Shown here piece by piece: positions 35,897-49,500 of a stretch of DNA of 64,000 bases. The notes below the pieces were generated by a model, which was not told the origin of the DNA, searched no databases, and saw only the letters and a list, made by a program, of their open reading frames with translations. Made by a program: the position numbers and the translations under genes. Origin of the DNA: Anastatus disparis (Eukaryota; Arthropoda; Insecta; Hymenoptera; Eupelmidae). How positions within the stretch are numbered: the stretch's first letter is position 1; each line of letters begins with the position of its first letter. The stretch covers positions 6,696,001 to 6,760,000 of the forward strand of contig JAFFSR010000237.1 in NCBI GenBank assembly GCA_017163975.1. Direction: 5' to 3'.

Positions 35897-36001
35897 GTTA
35901 TAATTATTGTTCTTCAAGTTTAATGATTCGAAGTGGCTCTTCTGTCAGAAAAATACTGTCATACTAACATCATTTCTGTACGAACATCTCAAATGTGGCG
36001 A

Positions 36002-36015
36002 AGTTATCTTATCTT
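36002..36015 (-). promoter_or_regulatory. GATA-type motif upstream of gene D
   Basis: AAGATAAGATAA on the minus strand about 110 bp upstream of the ATG, identical to the gene A motif. Similarity to the gene A upstream DNA fades after about 36,120, which marks the end of the duplicated unit. Confidence 0.45.
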
Positions 36016-36120
36016 AACGATGAATAAGAAATAAAATTATGTAAAAAGTTATCATTTCTCATTGAATTTATGCTAGCTCATGATTTTATTTTTAAATCAA
36101 AATAAAAATCTGTAAATTAA

Positions 36121-39114
36121 AAAATATCTTTATTTCACCTTCAAAAGAATTTCTGGGCAAATTTATACGTTATGTGTTATATGCGCTTAATTATTTTAAC
36201 TTGTTTATACTTTCAAAATGATAGTTTCTAATCCAAGGGAAACAATTTAATTTACTCCGAGTTGTAAAACAGTATCAATTTTTCAAACAATCAGTGTGTA
36301 AAATTTTTAATTAATTTAATATAGTTTGACCAATTTTCTTGTTATTCTTTTTCTACAAACTCAAAGGTTTTTAATTAAACTTTCATCCACAAAGAGCTAA
36401 TTTTTAAATGAATTTTCAAAATTATGATTTCATACTTCGATATTCTCCTATTTCCTTATCTTATAATTGCTGGAAATAATCCAAATCCTGGAAAATTATT
36501 TTATAATAAATGATTGTTAAGAAAAGTAGGATAGGAAGTCAATTTAAAATAATAATAAGTCAGTGATATGGATAATAAACTAACAATCTAATAATACGTA
36601 GAAAGAGCAAAATGTTAATTTCATCGTATGTATGTATATATATAGATTAACGTTAAAGTTGCAGTTTGTTAAAGGGTGTCACCTAGTTTTGAGTTAAACC
36701 ACAATTGGATTGACGCCTTGGTATAAACCACGCATTAGCAATGTGCATTTTCACTTTCGCATTATCTTCCCTAGGGAAATTCATTAACTAGATAAGTGAC
36801 AACCGGTGGAATTGTTTTCATGGAATCTGAATGTAAAACGTCGAGCTTTTAACGTACTTTTAAAATGTATTGTTAATTAAAAAATTCTACGAAAGATTCA
36901 TGATATTACTCGTTACTTTAATTAATTAAGATAAATTACTTTTTAACAGAAAAAAATGTTAATTTAATTTTTTAATTTCATTATTTGGGTAGAAGCTTAT
37001 TGATCTCTATGAGCGACTTTTTAAATTCTCTTTTATTTAAACAATATAATTGCTGATATTTCAAAAGTATCCAGCTTCCCTTTTCAGAACTAAAAGAATT
37101 TTAATTTAAATTACTAACTAGATAAGTTTGTTTATTGTTGTTAATCTTTGAATCTTTAATTCTGTTTTATTTTATAATTCTTCTTTATCTGTTAACGAAG
37201 TAATTTTTTAAATTTTTTCTATCCTGGAAGAGAGAAGTTGACTACTTCCGAAATCGACAATGATAATGTTTTTTGCACATATAGAAAAATTTACATAGTA
37301 ATTTCTAGAGATCAATAAAACCCTTATCCTTATAATTAAATTTATATAAACAACCGATAAAGTGAATTTCCCAACATAATTTTTAGTTCTTATGATTCGT
37401 AACACATAACATATTTACATTTTTTTCTCTACATAAATTGAATTATTAATAACATGATACATTTTTTAAAAATCCACTTTATACTTACCGCTCCCTTCTG
37501 ATTCTATATTCCAGGATCATTCAATAAATACTTAACTTTATACCCACCTCTCGAAAATTTATTTTCGAGATCACTCTCCTTCAATATAACATATCGAATT
37601 ACAAATGGCTCTTAAGCTAAGGCACACCTTGGTAATATCATAATAAATCGATTATTCTTAATGCTTGTACTTCTTCAAGATCTCTCTATGTATGTGTATA
37701 TACACATATAATTACAGCTCCATACATCTGTACAAGTTTTTAAAAGAAAAAAAAAGAAGAGAACTTTTTTACTCTACAGCAGTCATCGTGAATAACAGTA
37801 TCTTAAAGGCATTTGACTCGGTGGCTTTTTGCACCTTTCTTATACTTTCTTTCTCTTTCTCTTGAGAAACTTATCCTTGAGCACTATGCAGACATTTGTG
37901 TATATATATATGTATAGAGACAAATAAATGCCGTCTGTGTATAAGAGAGTCTGAAAAATAGAATCGATAACGTATTCCACCCTTTACATATATACAAAGC
38001 TAGGAATGGAATTCGACATTGCGACGATGACAAAGAAGTCCGCCGAGAGAAAGTAGCTCTATACATACGCATATATAGTAAGACACACAGCGTTGTACCA
38101 AGTGAGAAGAAAAAAAAACAAAGTTTAGTATATAAGTACACATATACATATACGCGAGCAGTAAAGAGAGAAAAATAAAGAAAATAAAGAGGAGGGAAGG
38201 GGGGAAGAAAAATAAAAATGAATGTCTATACTACAGAGTATAACCCTTCGATATGGAGTTGGACAATATCGACACCCTGGGTTTGCCGGCAAAATAACTC
38301 CCTCTATATATCTATGTATCTCCTATAGCGCGATTCTCATGGGAGTGCTAGAGACCCTCTGCCATCGCAAATGTATTGAATATAAAAGTATCTAAGTAGA
38401 TAGTTTTTAGAATAACGTACTGCATTGCCGAAACGAAGAGAAAGAGATGGTTTGCCTATACGTATAGGACCGTATGGAGCTATGTAAGGTATCACGCAAC
38501 GTGAGTTTTTCTTTTTTTTTTTATGGAAAAAGGATGGATGTTTTGGTATGTTATTTTTCTTCTTTTTTTTTATATTCTCATACTTTTTTTTGCTCGTTTT
38601 CTTTTCTATTAACTTTTTTTTTACTTGTCATATATTTTCTTTGCCTTCATATATATTTGGATTTTAATAATTTATATCGCCAGACTTTTAGCTCGTTTTA
38701 TTTTATTGAATTTTCAGGAGAAAAAAGATGAAGTGGATGTTTTGAGATGTTACATTTGGGAAATAACGCTGATAAGAATGTTACGAAATGTTTGTATATG
38801 CGGTATGTTTATTTTATAAAATTATTGGATTTAATAGCTTATGTAATAAAGTTAAAATTGATAAAATTGATAAATTGAAGAATAATACAAAGTATTTTAT
38901 CTTTCTCTACTGTTTATATTTATCGAAAATTGTGTAAGTTATTCCTCTATTATAACTTGCAGATATGAAATGTAACAAGTATTATCAAAATTTTTTATTA
39001 TATCTTGCATGTTAATAATATCATTTAAACTTCTAATAAATCATAAAACTTTTCCATAAGTATATTGTTTTAATTAAATAGTTTGATCATAAGAGTTGAA
39101 ATAAAAATATCACT
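36121..39114. other. Non-coding DNA upstream of the protease cluster
   Basis: No gene recognised. A possible short element at about 36,675-36,805 has imperfect inverted ends (GGGTGTCACCTAGTT and AACTAGATAAGTGACAACC). The part 37,660-38,800 is rich in T/C and TATA-type simple sequence. Its open frames, up to 85 codons, are low-complexity. Confidence 0.5.
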
Positions 39115-39272
39115 AGATGTCGCAATCAATCAATCGACAAAAAAGAAAGCATTAATATTGAATTTAATAAAATACTGATATTTTACGATTAATTTGCATC
39201 TATTATAACATTATTAATTACCACTACTGAATTTTATAAAAACGAAAAAATTATTGATTGAAATTTATTATA
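39115..39272. repeat. Duplicated non-coding segment, copy 1
   Basis: About 160 bp that match 60,191-60,356, sharing CGCAATCAATCAATC-type start, AATACTGATATTTTACGATT and GAATTTTATAAAAA. Each copy lies a short distance from a SINE in the same orientation. Either a segmental duplication carrying a SINE or a repeat family with a nearby SINE. Confidence 0.75.
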
Positions 39273-39401
39273 CTCGAAATAATTATTTTTAATGAAAATC
39301 ATAATTTTGGTTTGGCTTTAATATAAAAATATAAGAATATTTATTTAATAAAAAAAAACCATTCCGCGAGTTATTGATTGCAGTATTAAAATTTTTATTA
39401 T

Positions 39402-39594
39402 TTTTTTTTATTTAACGTCGCTGTATTTATGCCATCATTGTGATGCTAATGAGCGACGGAGGTCGTCAGTGTTTGTGAACAAAGCACATGTAATGTACAG
39501 TGGTGCTTGAATAAATTAGCTGAGAGCGGGATTCGAACTCGGGATCACGAGATTACGAATCCATCGCTCTACCAACTGAGCCACTGACGACTTC
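39402..39594 (-). mobile_element. tRNA-derived SINE, copy 3
   Basis: Full head, body and tail on the minus strand. A box TGGCTCAGTTGGTAGAGC, B box GAGTTCGAATCCC, loop TTCGTAA. Slight deletions in the body (GTCAGTGTTTGTG). Confidence 0.88.
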
Positions 39595-42013
39595 AATTTC
39601 ACGTATTTATTTTTGATGATATCATATGATATTTTATTGAATTCTTTTATTAAATAATGAAATAAAGAAGTAATTTTATTTCATTAATTCTTCGCTCGGA
39701 AAATTTATAAATATTTTTTATGCATTTGAAAATTTACTTATACTGTACTATTATTAAAATTATCATACTTCTATTGAATCGTAAATTCCTCAATAAAACA
39801 TATGCTAAGGATATCATATCAGCAAAATCTTACAATCAAACCTATCCTAAAATTTTTCCATTAACTTTTTCCTTCCAAACCATTTTCTCGCCTATATGCA
39901 ATTATAAATTATTCAATTTTTTTTTCCTCTTCATGGCATATCAACACCCAATGCACACACCCATCTTATCCATTTTCCTGCCTCTATAATATCCCCCGTA
40001 TGTATATAAACCGATACCCTTAACATAAAGCATTTTCTTTTGTGCACTTTATCCTATCCAACGTTTATACGTATGTACGTAAACGAATAATAACCTCGAA
40101 TTACGAAGCACAACATCGGAGGGTTCAAAACATCAAAATCATGCGTGCCAAAAGCGTCACAGTGTATATACGTGCACATATGTGTGTATGGCCTGTAAAA
40201 TGCAGTGCATAAGGTTTATGCTTTGCCTCGAAGCAATCTATAACTGCACCCTATCGTATAAAAAAAAAAGGATTCCTTTAGCCTTTTCTCAGCTGCAATG
40301 CGAGGGGGTGACTGTAAACACAAATGGTCTAAAAAGGCAAGTGGATAAGTAGATTTGATCAGGGAAGACGGAGAGAAAAAAAAAATAAAAGGTTGTAATA
40401 CACAAGCCTGTATACGACTCGATGTAATTTATTTCTCTTGTATATGTGTATGCTTGATTTGACTTTGGCTTTCTACGATTTCAATGTTTTCGTTATATAT
40501 ACGTATGTGCGATTTGGGTATAAATATGGTGTAGGTTTAATAGGTAAGTTTTTCGGGGGTGCAGATCATACGTAGGGGTTTACTCCAACACGCGACATTA
40601 TTTCTTTCTATTTCTTCGAGAGATTTTCGATTTCGTCGGTTAAAGGGGGATTATTTATTCTTGCTTATTTTCTTTCTTTTGCCATCATTTATTTAAGAGA
40701 GTATGAACTCATGTTCTGGGTTTTCACATATGTTTTATTCCGCTGAAATATAATGACCTAGAAATGCTTTTACAAAGTTATCGATGCGATACCAGTTCAA
40801 AGTTTTGTGTCAATAAATTTTTTACATTACATAAATTTCATTTTTTGTTAAAATATTCGTAACGTTGAAAAAGTTTAGTCATTTATTTATAATATTTGAA
40901 AACATATTGTAAATGTTTATTCAAACGGTACGTTCAGTAAAGCTACTTTTATTAAATTTTAATTTCACTCGTACTAAATAAATAATTTTAAACTTTTATT
41001 AGATTTATTTTATTACGAAAAAAGGCTTATAAATATTTATAAATTTTATATACATTGGAAAATTTACGTGTTTCCGTAAAGTTCAATTACAATATTTATT
41101 TAACGGATATACGCCGTTTGCCGTACTAAACTAAAACCAAAAGTACAAGCGAGATAAAGAGAGAGAGAGAGCAGCCTCAAAGCTGTAATTACAATCGTGA
41201 AACTGTAAAGCAATAAAACAGTTCATATATACTGTAAAGCCAAAGGTAAATGTTGTGATGTGAGAAACCAGTACAACCATCATGAATTTATACCATAGCC
41301 CATTATAATGATTATTTGCAAAAACAGGTTTGTTTGCAGGAAAAAAAGACGAAATTTTTTTATGCCATTAAACAAATGTAATCAATTAGAAATTTAATTA
41401 AGAAAATTTTATTTATATTTAAATATTTGTAGATAAAATTCAAATTATCGTTTAGTAGGTCAACATTTTTTTAACTACGCTGTTTCTTAGTGTAGTTATT
41501 ATAAAAACATTTTGTATTGAACTTGTTAAAACTTTTAATAAAATAATAAAATATTTTTTTTTAAATTCTTTGGAAGGTATGAGTTGTAAGCTTTCCATAA
41601 CCACCTTTTTATCGACCAAATTAAAGAGAAAAAAATTACAAAAATTTAACATGGGTTCTAATGGGAAAAACAATATTTATGCTTAAAACTTCCTAATAAA
41701 ATGATTGATTTTTATGAATCAAAAATAAAATCGTAGGTTTTTTTGTTACGAATTTAAATTAATCAAAAATATACCATGTCATAAAATAAAGAAGTTATTA
41801 AAAAAATTTATTAAAATTGATGCGATTATATAACACTATTAGGCGTGAATCGCAAATATTTTTCGCCAAATAATTAAATGTAATACAAATCATAAATATA
41901 GTGATTGATTAGAAATATTTCTTTATAAAATTTACTAAAAAAAATTCATTTTGTTCTTTTTTGTAACCAATTATAAAAAAGAACCAATAATAACATTAGC
42001 TAAGTTTAAACTA
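39595..42013. other. Non-coding AT-rich DNA
   Basis: I see no gene. Frames at 39,720-39,989 and 41,452-41,673 have no family features. There is a GAGAGA run near 41,157-41,171. Confidence 0.5.
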
Positions 42014-42212
42014 TTTTTTATTTTATTTAACGTCGCTGTATTTATGCCATCATTGCGATGCTAATTAGTGACGGAGGTTGTAAGTGTGTTTGCGAAGAAA
42101 GCACATGTAACGTACAGTGGTGCTTGTTTAAATCAGCCGGGAGCGGGATTCGAACTCGGGATCTCGAGATTACGAATCCATCACTTATCAAGTGAGCCAC
42201 TGACGACCTCAA
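42014..42212 (-). mobile_element. tRNA-derived SINE, copy 4
   Basis: Same structure; A box region damaged (CTTGATAAGTGATGG in place of TTGGTAGAGCGATGG) by small deletions, so internal promoter activity is probably lost. Confidence 0.85.
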
Positions 42213-42950
42213 CTTTTAACTTTTAAATTTATATAAAACCATGTATTAATTCTCATAAATATTTTCATAAATTTTTCAATAAAGTTGAGTAAAAATAATA
42301 AAAAATTTTTTTCTCTTCCGTCAGAGTATATAAATGATTTTTGTCAAAATTCGCCAAATATCTATCGAATACCTAATCTAAAAAGATATCAAAGTAACAT
42401 ATAAATATTTAAATAACCTCGACATCGTTATTCATTTAAAAGTAAAATCCAGCAAATAATTCCAAATATACCTGTAAACCTTAAGTCTACAATCACAACT
42501 AACGCATATACGTATTCATTGAACTTTCTAAAACCTTTATCCTCATAACCATCTTTACAAGTATAATAAAATCTCCTTCCCGCCTTACAAGAAATTAAAG
42601 CAAATTCGAATAGTCTTACACGTCATATTACAAAAGTACCAACAAAATAGAAATTATAGTCGGATATACAAAGTTGGCAAAGCTTCTTGAGAAATTATAT
42701 ATATACATTGTATAACTATATACGTATATATATATTAGTTAATAGTCATATAACCCTATGGGACTGCTATAACTGTGTGGCAAGCAGCAGAAGCACAAGT
42801 AGCTATATACGCTGTATATATGAGCATTGATAAGTGGCATCTGTTACATTGAGAGACGATATAGCAATGGTTAGGTAGGCTATAGGCTTTATGGCAATTT
42901 GAAACATTAATTGCAGATTAAACAGAAGGAGAGAGAGAGGGAGAGAGCTT
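42213..42950. other. Non-coding AT-rich DNA
   Basis: No features beyond TATA-type simple sequence at about 42,690-42,740. Confidence 0.5.
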
Positions 42951-43520
42951 GCGATACCATATTCTCCTCTTCTCTCACTTCACAAGCTTCTCTAGGCTCT
43001 TACTCTCGCTCTCTTGGTAATTACGTCGCGGACGGTAATCTCCGCTCGGCCACTCAGAAGGCTTGAATCCATCTCACTTCTATATGTATATACACATCTA
43101 TAGAGATGTGGATATGGTACTCTAGTATCATCAATATATGTACATGTACATACGCCCAAGCGCGTCCATTCGTAGTTTATGTGCCGTTCGCTTCACATAT
43201 ATACACGCAGAAGTACTCACAGTTATAGTACCTACTCTCTTGCTTATATATATGCTATATACATATATCTATAAACTTGTGTGTATATATATGTATATAC
43301 TACGTTTATAAGAGGAGGGGGTAGGGGAGTTGGGCCACGTGCGTACGCGAGTGGCAATAATCCGCTGACTGCGATTGACACTGACATCACAGCTGAAATC
43401 TCTCGTGGACGCTACTAACATTCAACGACTGAGCGAGCGAGCGAGTGAGTACGTGAGTGAATAAGTGAGAGTAAGAGAGAGAGAGAGAAAGAGAGTGAAT
43501 TCTGCATTTTATGAGGTAAG
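42951..43520 (+). promoter_or_regulatory. Possible promoter / 5' UTR region
   Basis: More GC- and CpG-bearing than its neighbours (GACGGTAATCTCCGCTCGGC, GTACGCGAGTGGCAATAATC). It ends in GAGCGAGCGAGCGAGTGAGT plus a GA tract, then ATTTTATGAG|GTAAGC, a good splice donor near 43,515. Insect first exons often look like this. The 99-codon frame at 43,465-43,764 runs through the GA tract and the donor and is not convincing as protein. No downstream coding exon is recognised. Confidence 0.2.
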
Positions 43521-46500
43521 CCAGGATTACGCTGTAATAATCTTTTATGTTTTTGGAACGAACGCAATTGCGCTGCCTGTTATACTACTATGCGTAATCA
43601 AGGAATACACATACACACATATATACATATACATCGTATATAGTAACCCGGCAAGAGAGAATACAAAATGCAATGGTCGAATTTTACAACTTATTGGTCG
43701 CATACAGAGTTTACGTTATATGAACGAAGAGGGAAAAGGGGAGGTAGGAAAAAAGGAATTATAAAAAAATTCTTTTTCTGAAATATTCTGGATTTGATTT
43801 ATAGGATTTCTGCTGCGGTTTTTAAGTGTTAAGTGGAATATTATTATTAATTTGAAATTGGTGCTGCTAGGTGCTATTAAAAATTTTTATTTTTATTAAA
43901 GTCGCCGTTACAGGGCTTTCTTTATTGTTTCGGATATAATTTTAACAATTTACGAATATTTATGCACGAAATTTATTAGCTTGAATTTACGAACATAGTA
44001 TAAAATTATTAATGTTTATTTTATAGATATTTTATATTATCTCGTATTTTTAACCAATGTCTACGACAGATATTTTATTGAAAAATTTATTAATACTGCG
44101 ATATAGATTAAAGGTACTATTATTCAAAAATTTACATACATTTAAAAAAAAAAATTAATTTTCGCATAAAACAAAATGTTATATTATTTAAAATGCCTAT
44201 TAAAATATTTTTTATGTTTTCAGTAAAAAGTAACATTAAATATGCACGAAATTTATGCAATCATGAAAATTCATGTATATAATAAGATACTAAATAATTG
44301 CTTAGATTACTTTTTTATCATCTAGAATAAAAAGTTTTAAATTGTATTCAACTTATAAAAAATCTTAATTACATTTTAATTTTAAACTCAATTTTTTCCT
44401 AAGAAAACCATCAGCCCTTCGTCTGAAAGTAAAACAAGCTTAAATCAGCCATCCTAACAAAATGGCTAGAGAAATTTAGCGACCCCTCTATCAAGGACAA
44501 CATCCATAAAACATTAATTAATCGTCAAACCGTTAAATTTCTTCCATTAACCAGTAAGCGCAAGGATTTTCGGCGCAAGGATAATTTCGGCTTGCAAGTA
44601 TAGCATCCAAACGTATCTGTATGGACACAATTTTACGAGGGGTAACTTGTTTATAATACTAACGGTTATAACCATTAACCGCGGCCAGCTGATATGTACT
44701 TTTTTTTTTAATTTAAAATTGTATCTATATGCATGCATATAAAGTTTAAAGGGTTAAGGCGTTATAGGGGATCGATTTATGTTGGCTAACAATTTTGGTC
44801 TTAACAGTCTTAAATTATCCATAAGACAAAGTAAGAACGTATATAAGCATAAAGCCAGACGAAATTACTAAACGAGCCAGGCAGAGCAGGCAGGCCAGGT
44901 ATCCTTCTCTCTGTGAACACAAAACGACATCTCGTATTAACACATTCCATTACGACGGAAGTGAAAGCCTCGTTATCGTTACCGATGAGCTCAGGGAGTA
45001 ACATACAACAGGTATATTGCCAAGAAAACCAAGCGATCTTGTTAACAATGTGTAGGCTTGGTTAGATAGGAAAGAGAAAGGGATGGAAAAGCTATCAGAC
45101 TACTGAGACTTCAAAAATTTATCTCGCTTTTAGTATGGCAATGGTTAAGTTCTATGGGAAGTGGAAGGAAAGAAAATCTAGTGGGCAATAGGAGTAAAAA
45201 GCTCGTTTGCGCTTGCGAAAGAGAAAATTTTATATAGCATGAGCTTAGAGGGGATAATGACAAGAGAATCATGCGTGACAAGAGAGTTATTACTTTACTT
45301 TAAAAATAAAAAAAGAAGAAAAAAAACTCTTTTTATGCGGCTGACAACCTCGTTAATATTTGATTTGGTTGAGTGGATTCGATAAATTTTTCGTTTATGA
45401 TGTTCGTGAATTATTTATTGTTAAATGAAGAGATGAAAATAAAGTTTTTTTTATCGGTTTATCTTTGTGCTTTTTGATAATTAAATAAAAATTCATGTGA
45501 CATTTATGGAATGAATTAAAAATTATGAAAATGATTTTTTAATTTAAAAAAAATACAATTTATGCATTTTTAATTTCATTAAAAATGATCTGTATTATTT
45601 ATTAAATGATTTAGATATGAATAATATATGGAAATATATGGACAGACATAATAAATTATATTTTCCTCTGATATTTTTCATTCTTATTTTTTAATTAATC
45701 GATTTTAACATTCCTCCATATTCAAATGAGGAATTTAATTAATTTTTAGATGTGATAATTTAATTCCATACTTCATTTCTTTAATTGAATATTAAAAACT
45801 AAAAAAAATTCATGTTGTTAAAACAAAAAATTGTAAAAAAATTCAATTTATTTAATCAAACAATCCTTTTCTGCCTTTGTAAAATTTGGAGAAAAATCAG
45901 CATTATATCATACAAGAGATCCAGTTTATAATTTTTTTTTTTATTATTTACTAGTCTTTTATCAAATACTCTTAGAATAAATATAGAAAATAATTCATTT
46001 TAAAATCGAAAAGGGATTAAAACATAATAATAATTCATAAACTCATTTATTTACCTATTCCTTTTATTAACAAGAATTTAATTCGAAAATAATGATTCGA
46101 TAATTTATGATCTAATCTGATAATTTGTTAGAATCTCTCACAAGCAATTCCCGATCAAACAAACAAAATCCTTTTGTCAGTATATCTTTAATGTTGCATT
46201 CAATAGTATATTATGCGTTATAGCATTGTTACGCAATTGAATGAATAGACTCCAGCCAAAAGCAAAGCCATATTTGCCGTGTCTTTTCAACATCTGCGAT
46301 GACCGGGCCATTGATTACCAATAGGAAATCTACTTTTAACTAAATACCATTCCGTACAACCCATAATTGTGATACATATGTTATCCCTTTTGACTAAACA
46401 ACACAAACAAATTATTTGTTCGTTTTCATTCGAGTGCATTCCTGTACACTGATAATACTAAATTTCGTATCGAATAATTCGACTTGCTGATTACGCGGCC

Positions 46501-49500
46501 GAGGTTTATCTTGACCGTTATATTCCGATGTTATGTCAAGTTCCCTTTTTTTTGTTGTATTTTGGAATGACCCAGTTTATAAATAGTAATGCAATCTTTG
46601 AAAAGATTTTTGGCACGAGAAATTTAGATGTACTACGTCTACCTTATCAGTGATGCATCTTGAATTAACCTACATTTAAAGACTTGACACTTCTTTTTTT
46701 TCCATCATAGACTGCAGATGTATTTAGAGTTTAGTAGATCAGTGTCAGGGTTATCAGAGTTCAGTTATTTCATGTTTTTTTTCACCGTGTAAGCCAAGTT
46801 TGTGTTACATTTTTCTGTAAATAATGAAAATTTTATATTAAAATATTAAAATTTTGTTTATTAATATTGTTTTTTATGCATTTTAATGTTATAATATAAC
46901 AATAAAAATTTTACTAAATATTCTTTCAAGTACTTCATCCGACTTCATCTCTAAGAAAAAAAAATGCACCCTAACAAAAAAACACCCTTTAAAAAAAAGA
47001 AAAAATCAATATAAAGTCCATAAGTGAAAAATCTACTCTTATCGTACTGATAAATCGACATATCGTAGAAATAAGAGCCACCCGTAAATAACCCAATTCA
47101 ACGGGCGTTTCTTACACCATGCATCGAAACACCCCAGAGTCCAATGAAGACGCGACGCTATATCTACTGATTTTTCACACACAAACACAAACGTATATCC
47201 CTTATGCTTAAAAACAAAAAAGGAAAGCAAAAAGTCACAATGTATAAGAGACAAACAGAAAGAAAGAAAATATCCGGGTGTACGGATTAACTTTAATCCC
47301 TTACATCACTTTTTCAATCTCTTCGGAGCTTTCGCGTGCGAGCGCGCCGGTAGCGGATATCATCGTTGGATGTCATACTTTCAGAGTCTTTGTTGTAATA
47401 AACATTAGAAAATTTTCCTTTCTTCGTACATGTATATAATCAAACGTGGAGACGAAAAGTCTTTATTCTTTTAAACCACGACTGTTTTGCGCACATATCA
47501 TTGTATCATCTCCCTTTGGAGCAAAAAAAAAGAAGAAGAATATACTGGTTAAAAGCAAAAGTCACGTGTGCCTAAGTGTGCGGTCAAAAAGAAGATAACG
47601 TTTGATTCTAATATGAGCTATGAAGTGCGTATATACATGCGGTCTTATTGATGCACGAACCTACCAAATATTCTAATCCCCCTTTCTCTTGTACGTCACG
47701 CGTAACGAAGCCAAAAAGAAAGAAAAAAAAATAGAAGCGGAACGCAAAATGGGGTGATATAGAAAAGAAGTCAAGCAAAAAATTGATGACTTAAATTTAA
47801 AAGGAGGGTGCAAAAAAAAGTAGACAAGACAATGCTCATATTATTAAAAATGCGAATAATTAATTTTTCAAGGTTTCTTTTTTCGTTTAAATCTACCGTG
47901 AAAACAATGCTCATTCAAAATATTCAAATTGAAAGGAATCTGTAATAAAAGGATGTTATTAAATTTTTATATGATATTTTAAAATTAAAATATTGAAATA
48001 TCTATAATTATTTATTTAGTCGAATTACAATTTTTAATTATTTCTGTCTCGAAGTTTTACATGACTGAAAAAAATATCCAACTAAATTTTACTTGATATC
48101 AAATAAAGTTTACTCAGATAAATAAACTTTTTTTCAGTGTAGCATCACTAAAAAATCATTTAAAACTTGATTACAGTAAAATAGAAATTTAATAAATTAA
48201 TTTTAGAGTTTTATAATATATTTAATTATAAAACTCTGAAAATCATTTAAAACGAATATCTTCATTAGAGAATAAAGGAAAGTTAAACAAACGAGTGAAA
48301 ACTGAGAAATTTCAGAGAGCAAGTTAGGATACATTATACATTATACGCGTATAATGTTCGGTCCAGTCAAGCGCGGACGTATTATACCGGAAGGCAGCTG
48401 ACGGATACACAAAAGTCCTCGTGTCAAGAGAGAGAGAGAGAGAGAGAACGTCGCTCATCACATAACTCTTAGCGTACATACAGTATGTACGTAATACTTG
48501 TAAAAGGAACGAGAGGGGAAATAATACAAAAAGCGTCAGTTACTTTTGTGTCTACGGTAGTAAAGCATTAGACAATTGATTGGCTACATATTATACGCTC
48601 GTGCGTATGTATATATCGTTTATGTTTTTCCGAAGATTGACGTCTTGCCACGAGCATTGAAGGGGATCATAATATGACGATGAAATTTGTTGGACTATTG
48701 GCAAAAAAAAGGAATAAGGGGGATGTGAAGATTGAATGGTTTTATTGTGCGAATTTATACGTAAATTAATTCTTAGAGGGCTAAGGTTACAAGCGTTGAT
48801 TTTATTATATTATAATAGGAAATAGTTTAATTGTCAATCAAATTATTTTGAAATAATTAATTGGGTTTATTAAGTCATTGTAAAATATTTTCTTTAATTA
48901 TGTAATAAAACTTTATTTTTATAACAAAGAAAACATCGGTTTCTACAAACCTTACTTTTAATTTAAAAAAAGAATTTTTTTCCTAACTTGAAAAAACTTT
49001 TTTTGCAGCCAGAAGCTCATTACTTGAAGTGTCTGCAAATTGGGAGTCACTTATTCTTTTCGAATTTATAGTGTCGACTTGTTTTTAAAACCATTTGTCT
49101 TCGAAATTTTTCAAAATTTTGGCACTTAAAGTTAACAAAAGCTACGAAAAGATTTTGTTTTATGCTTGAAAAGATCTATAAAGTTATTCGTTATAAAATT
49201 GCAAATCTATGAAATAAAGTTTTTGAAAGATATTTTTTTATTTTGCAAAAACAAAATAAATTGAAAAAATCAAATATAGTTTTAAAAATTGTACTTTCTA
49301 TCTAAAATTAATGAATCATTAATTTTTTAGTCAAAATTTAAACTTTAAACTAAAAAAGTAAAATTTGTGGATTTAAGGGTTTATAACATCCTTATTCTGC
49401 CTTTATCAATACCTGCGCATTGATCACATTTTCATTATCCTTGAAATTTCGATTTTTCGTTTTTCTACAAAATTTACAACCCTCTCTAATAAAAATATCA

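Noticed and set aside
36675..36805. Possible MITE with GGGTGTCACCTAGTT ends
   Set aside because: The ends need a 4-nt gap to pair and there is no clear target duplication; kept only as a remark.
43465..43764. 99-codon frame starting MRVRERERKR
   Set aside because: The start is a GA repeat and the frame runs through a strong splice donor; more likely untranslated.
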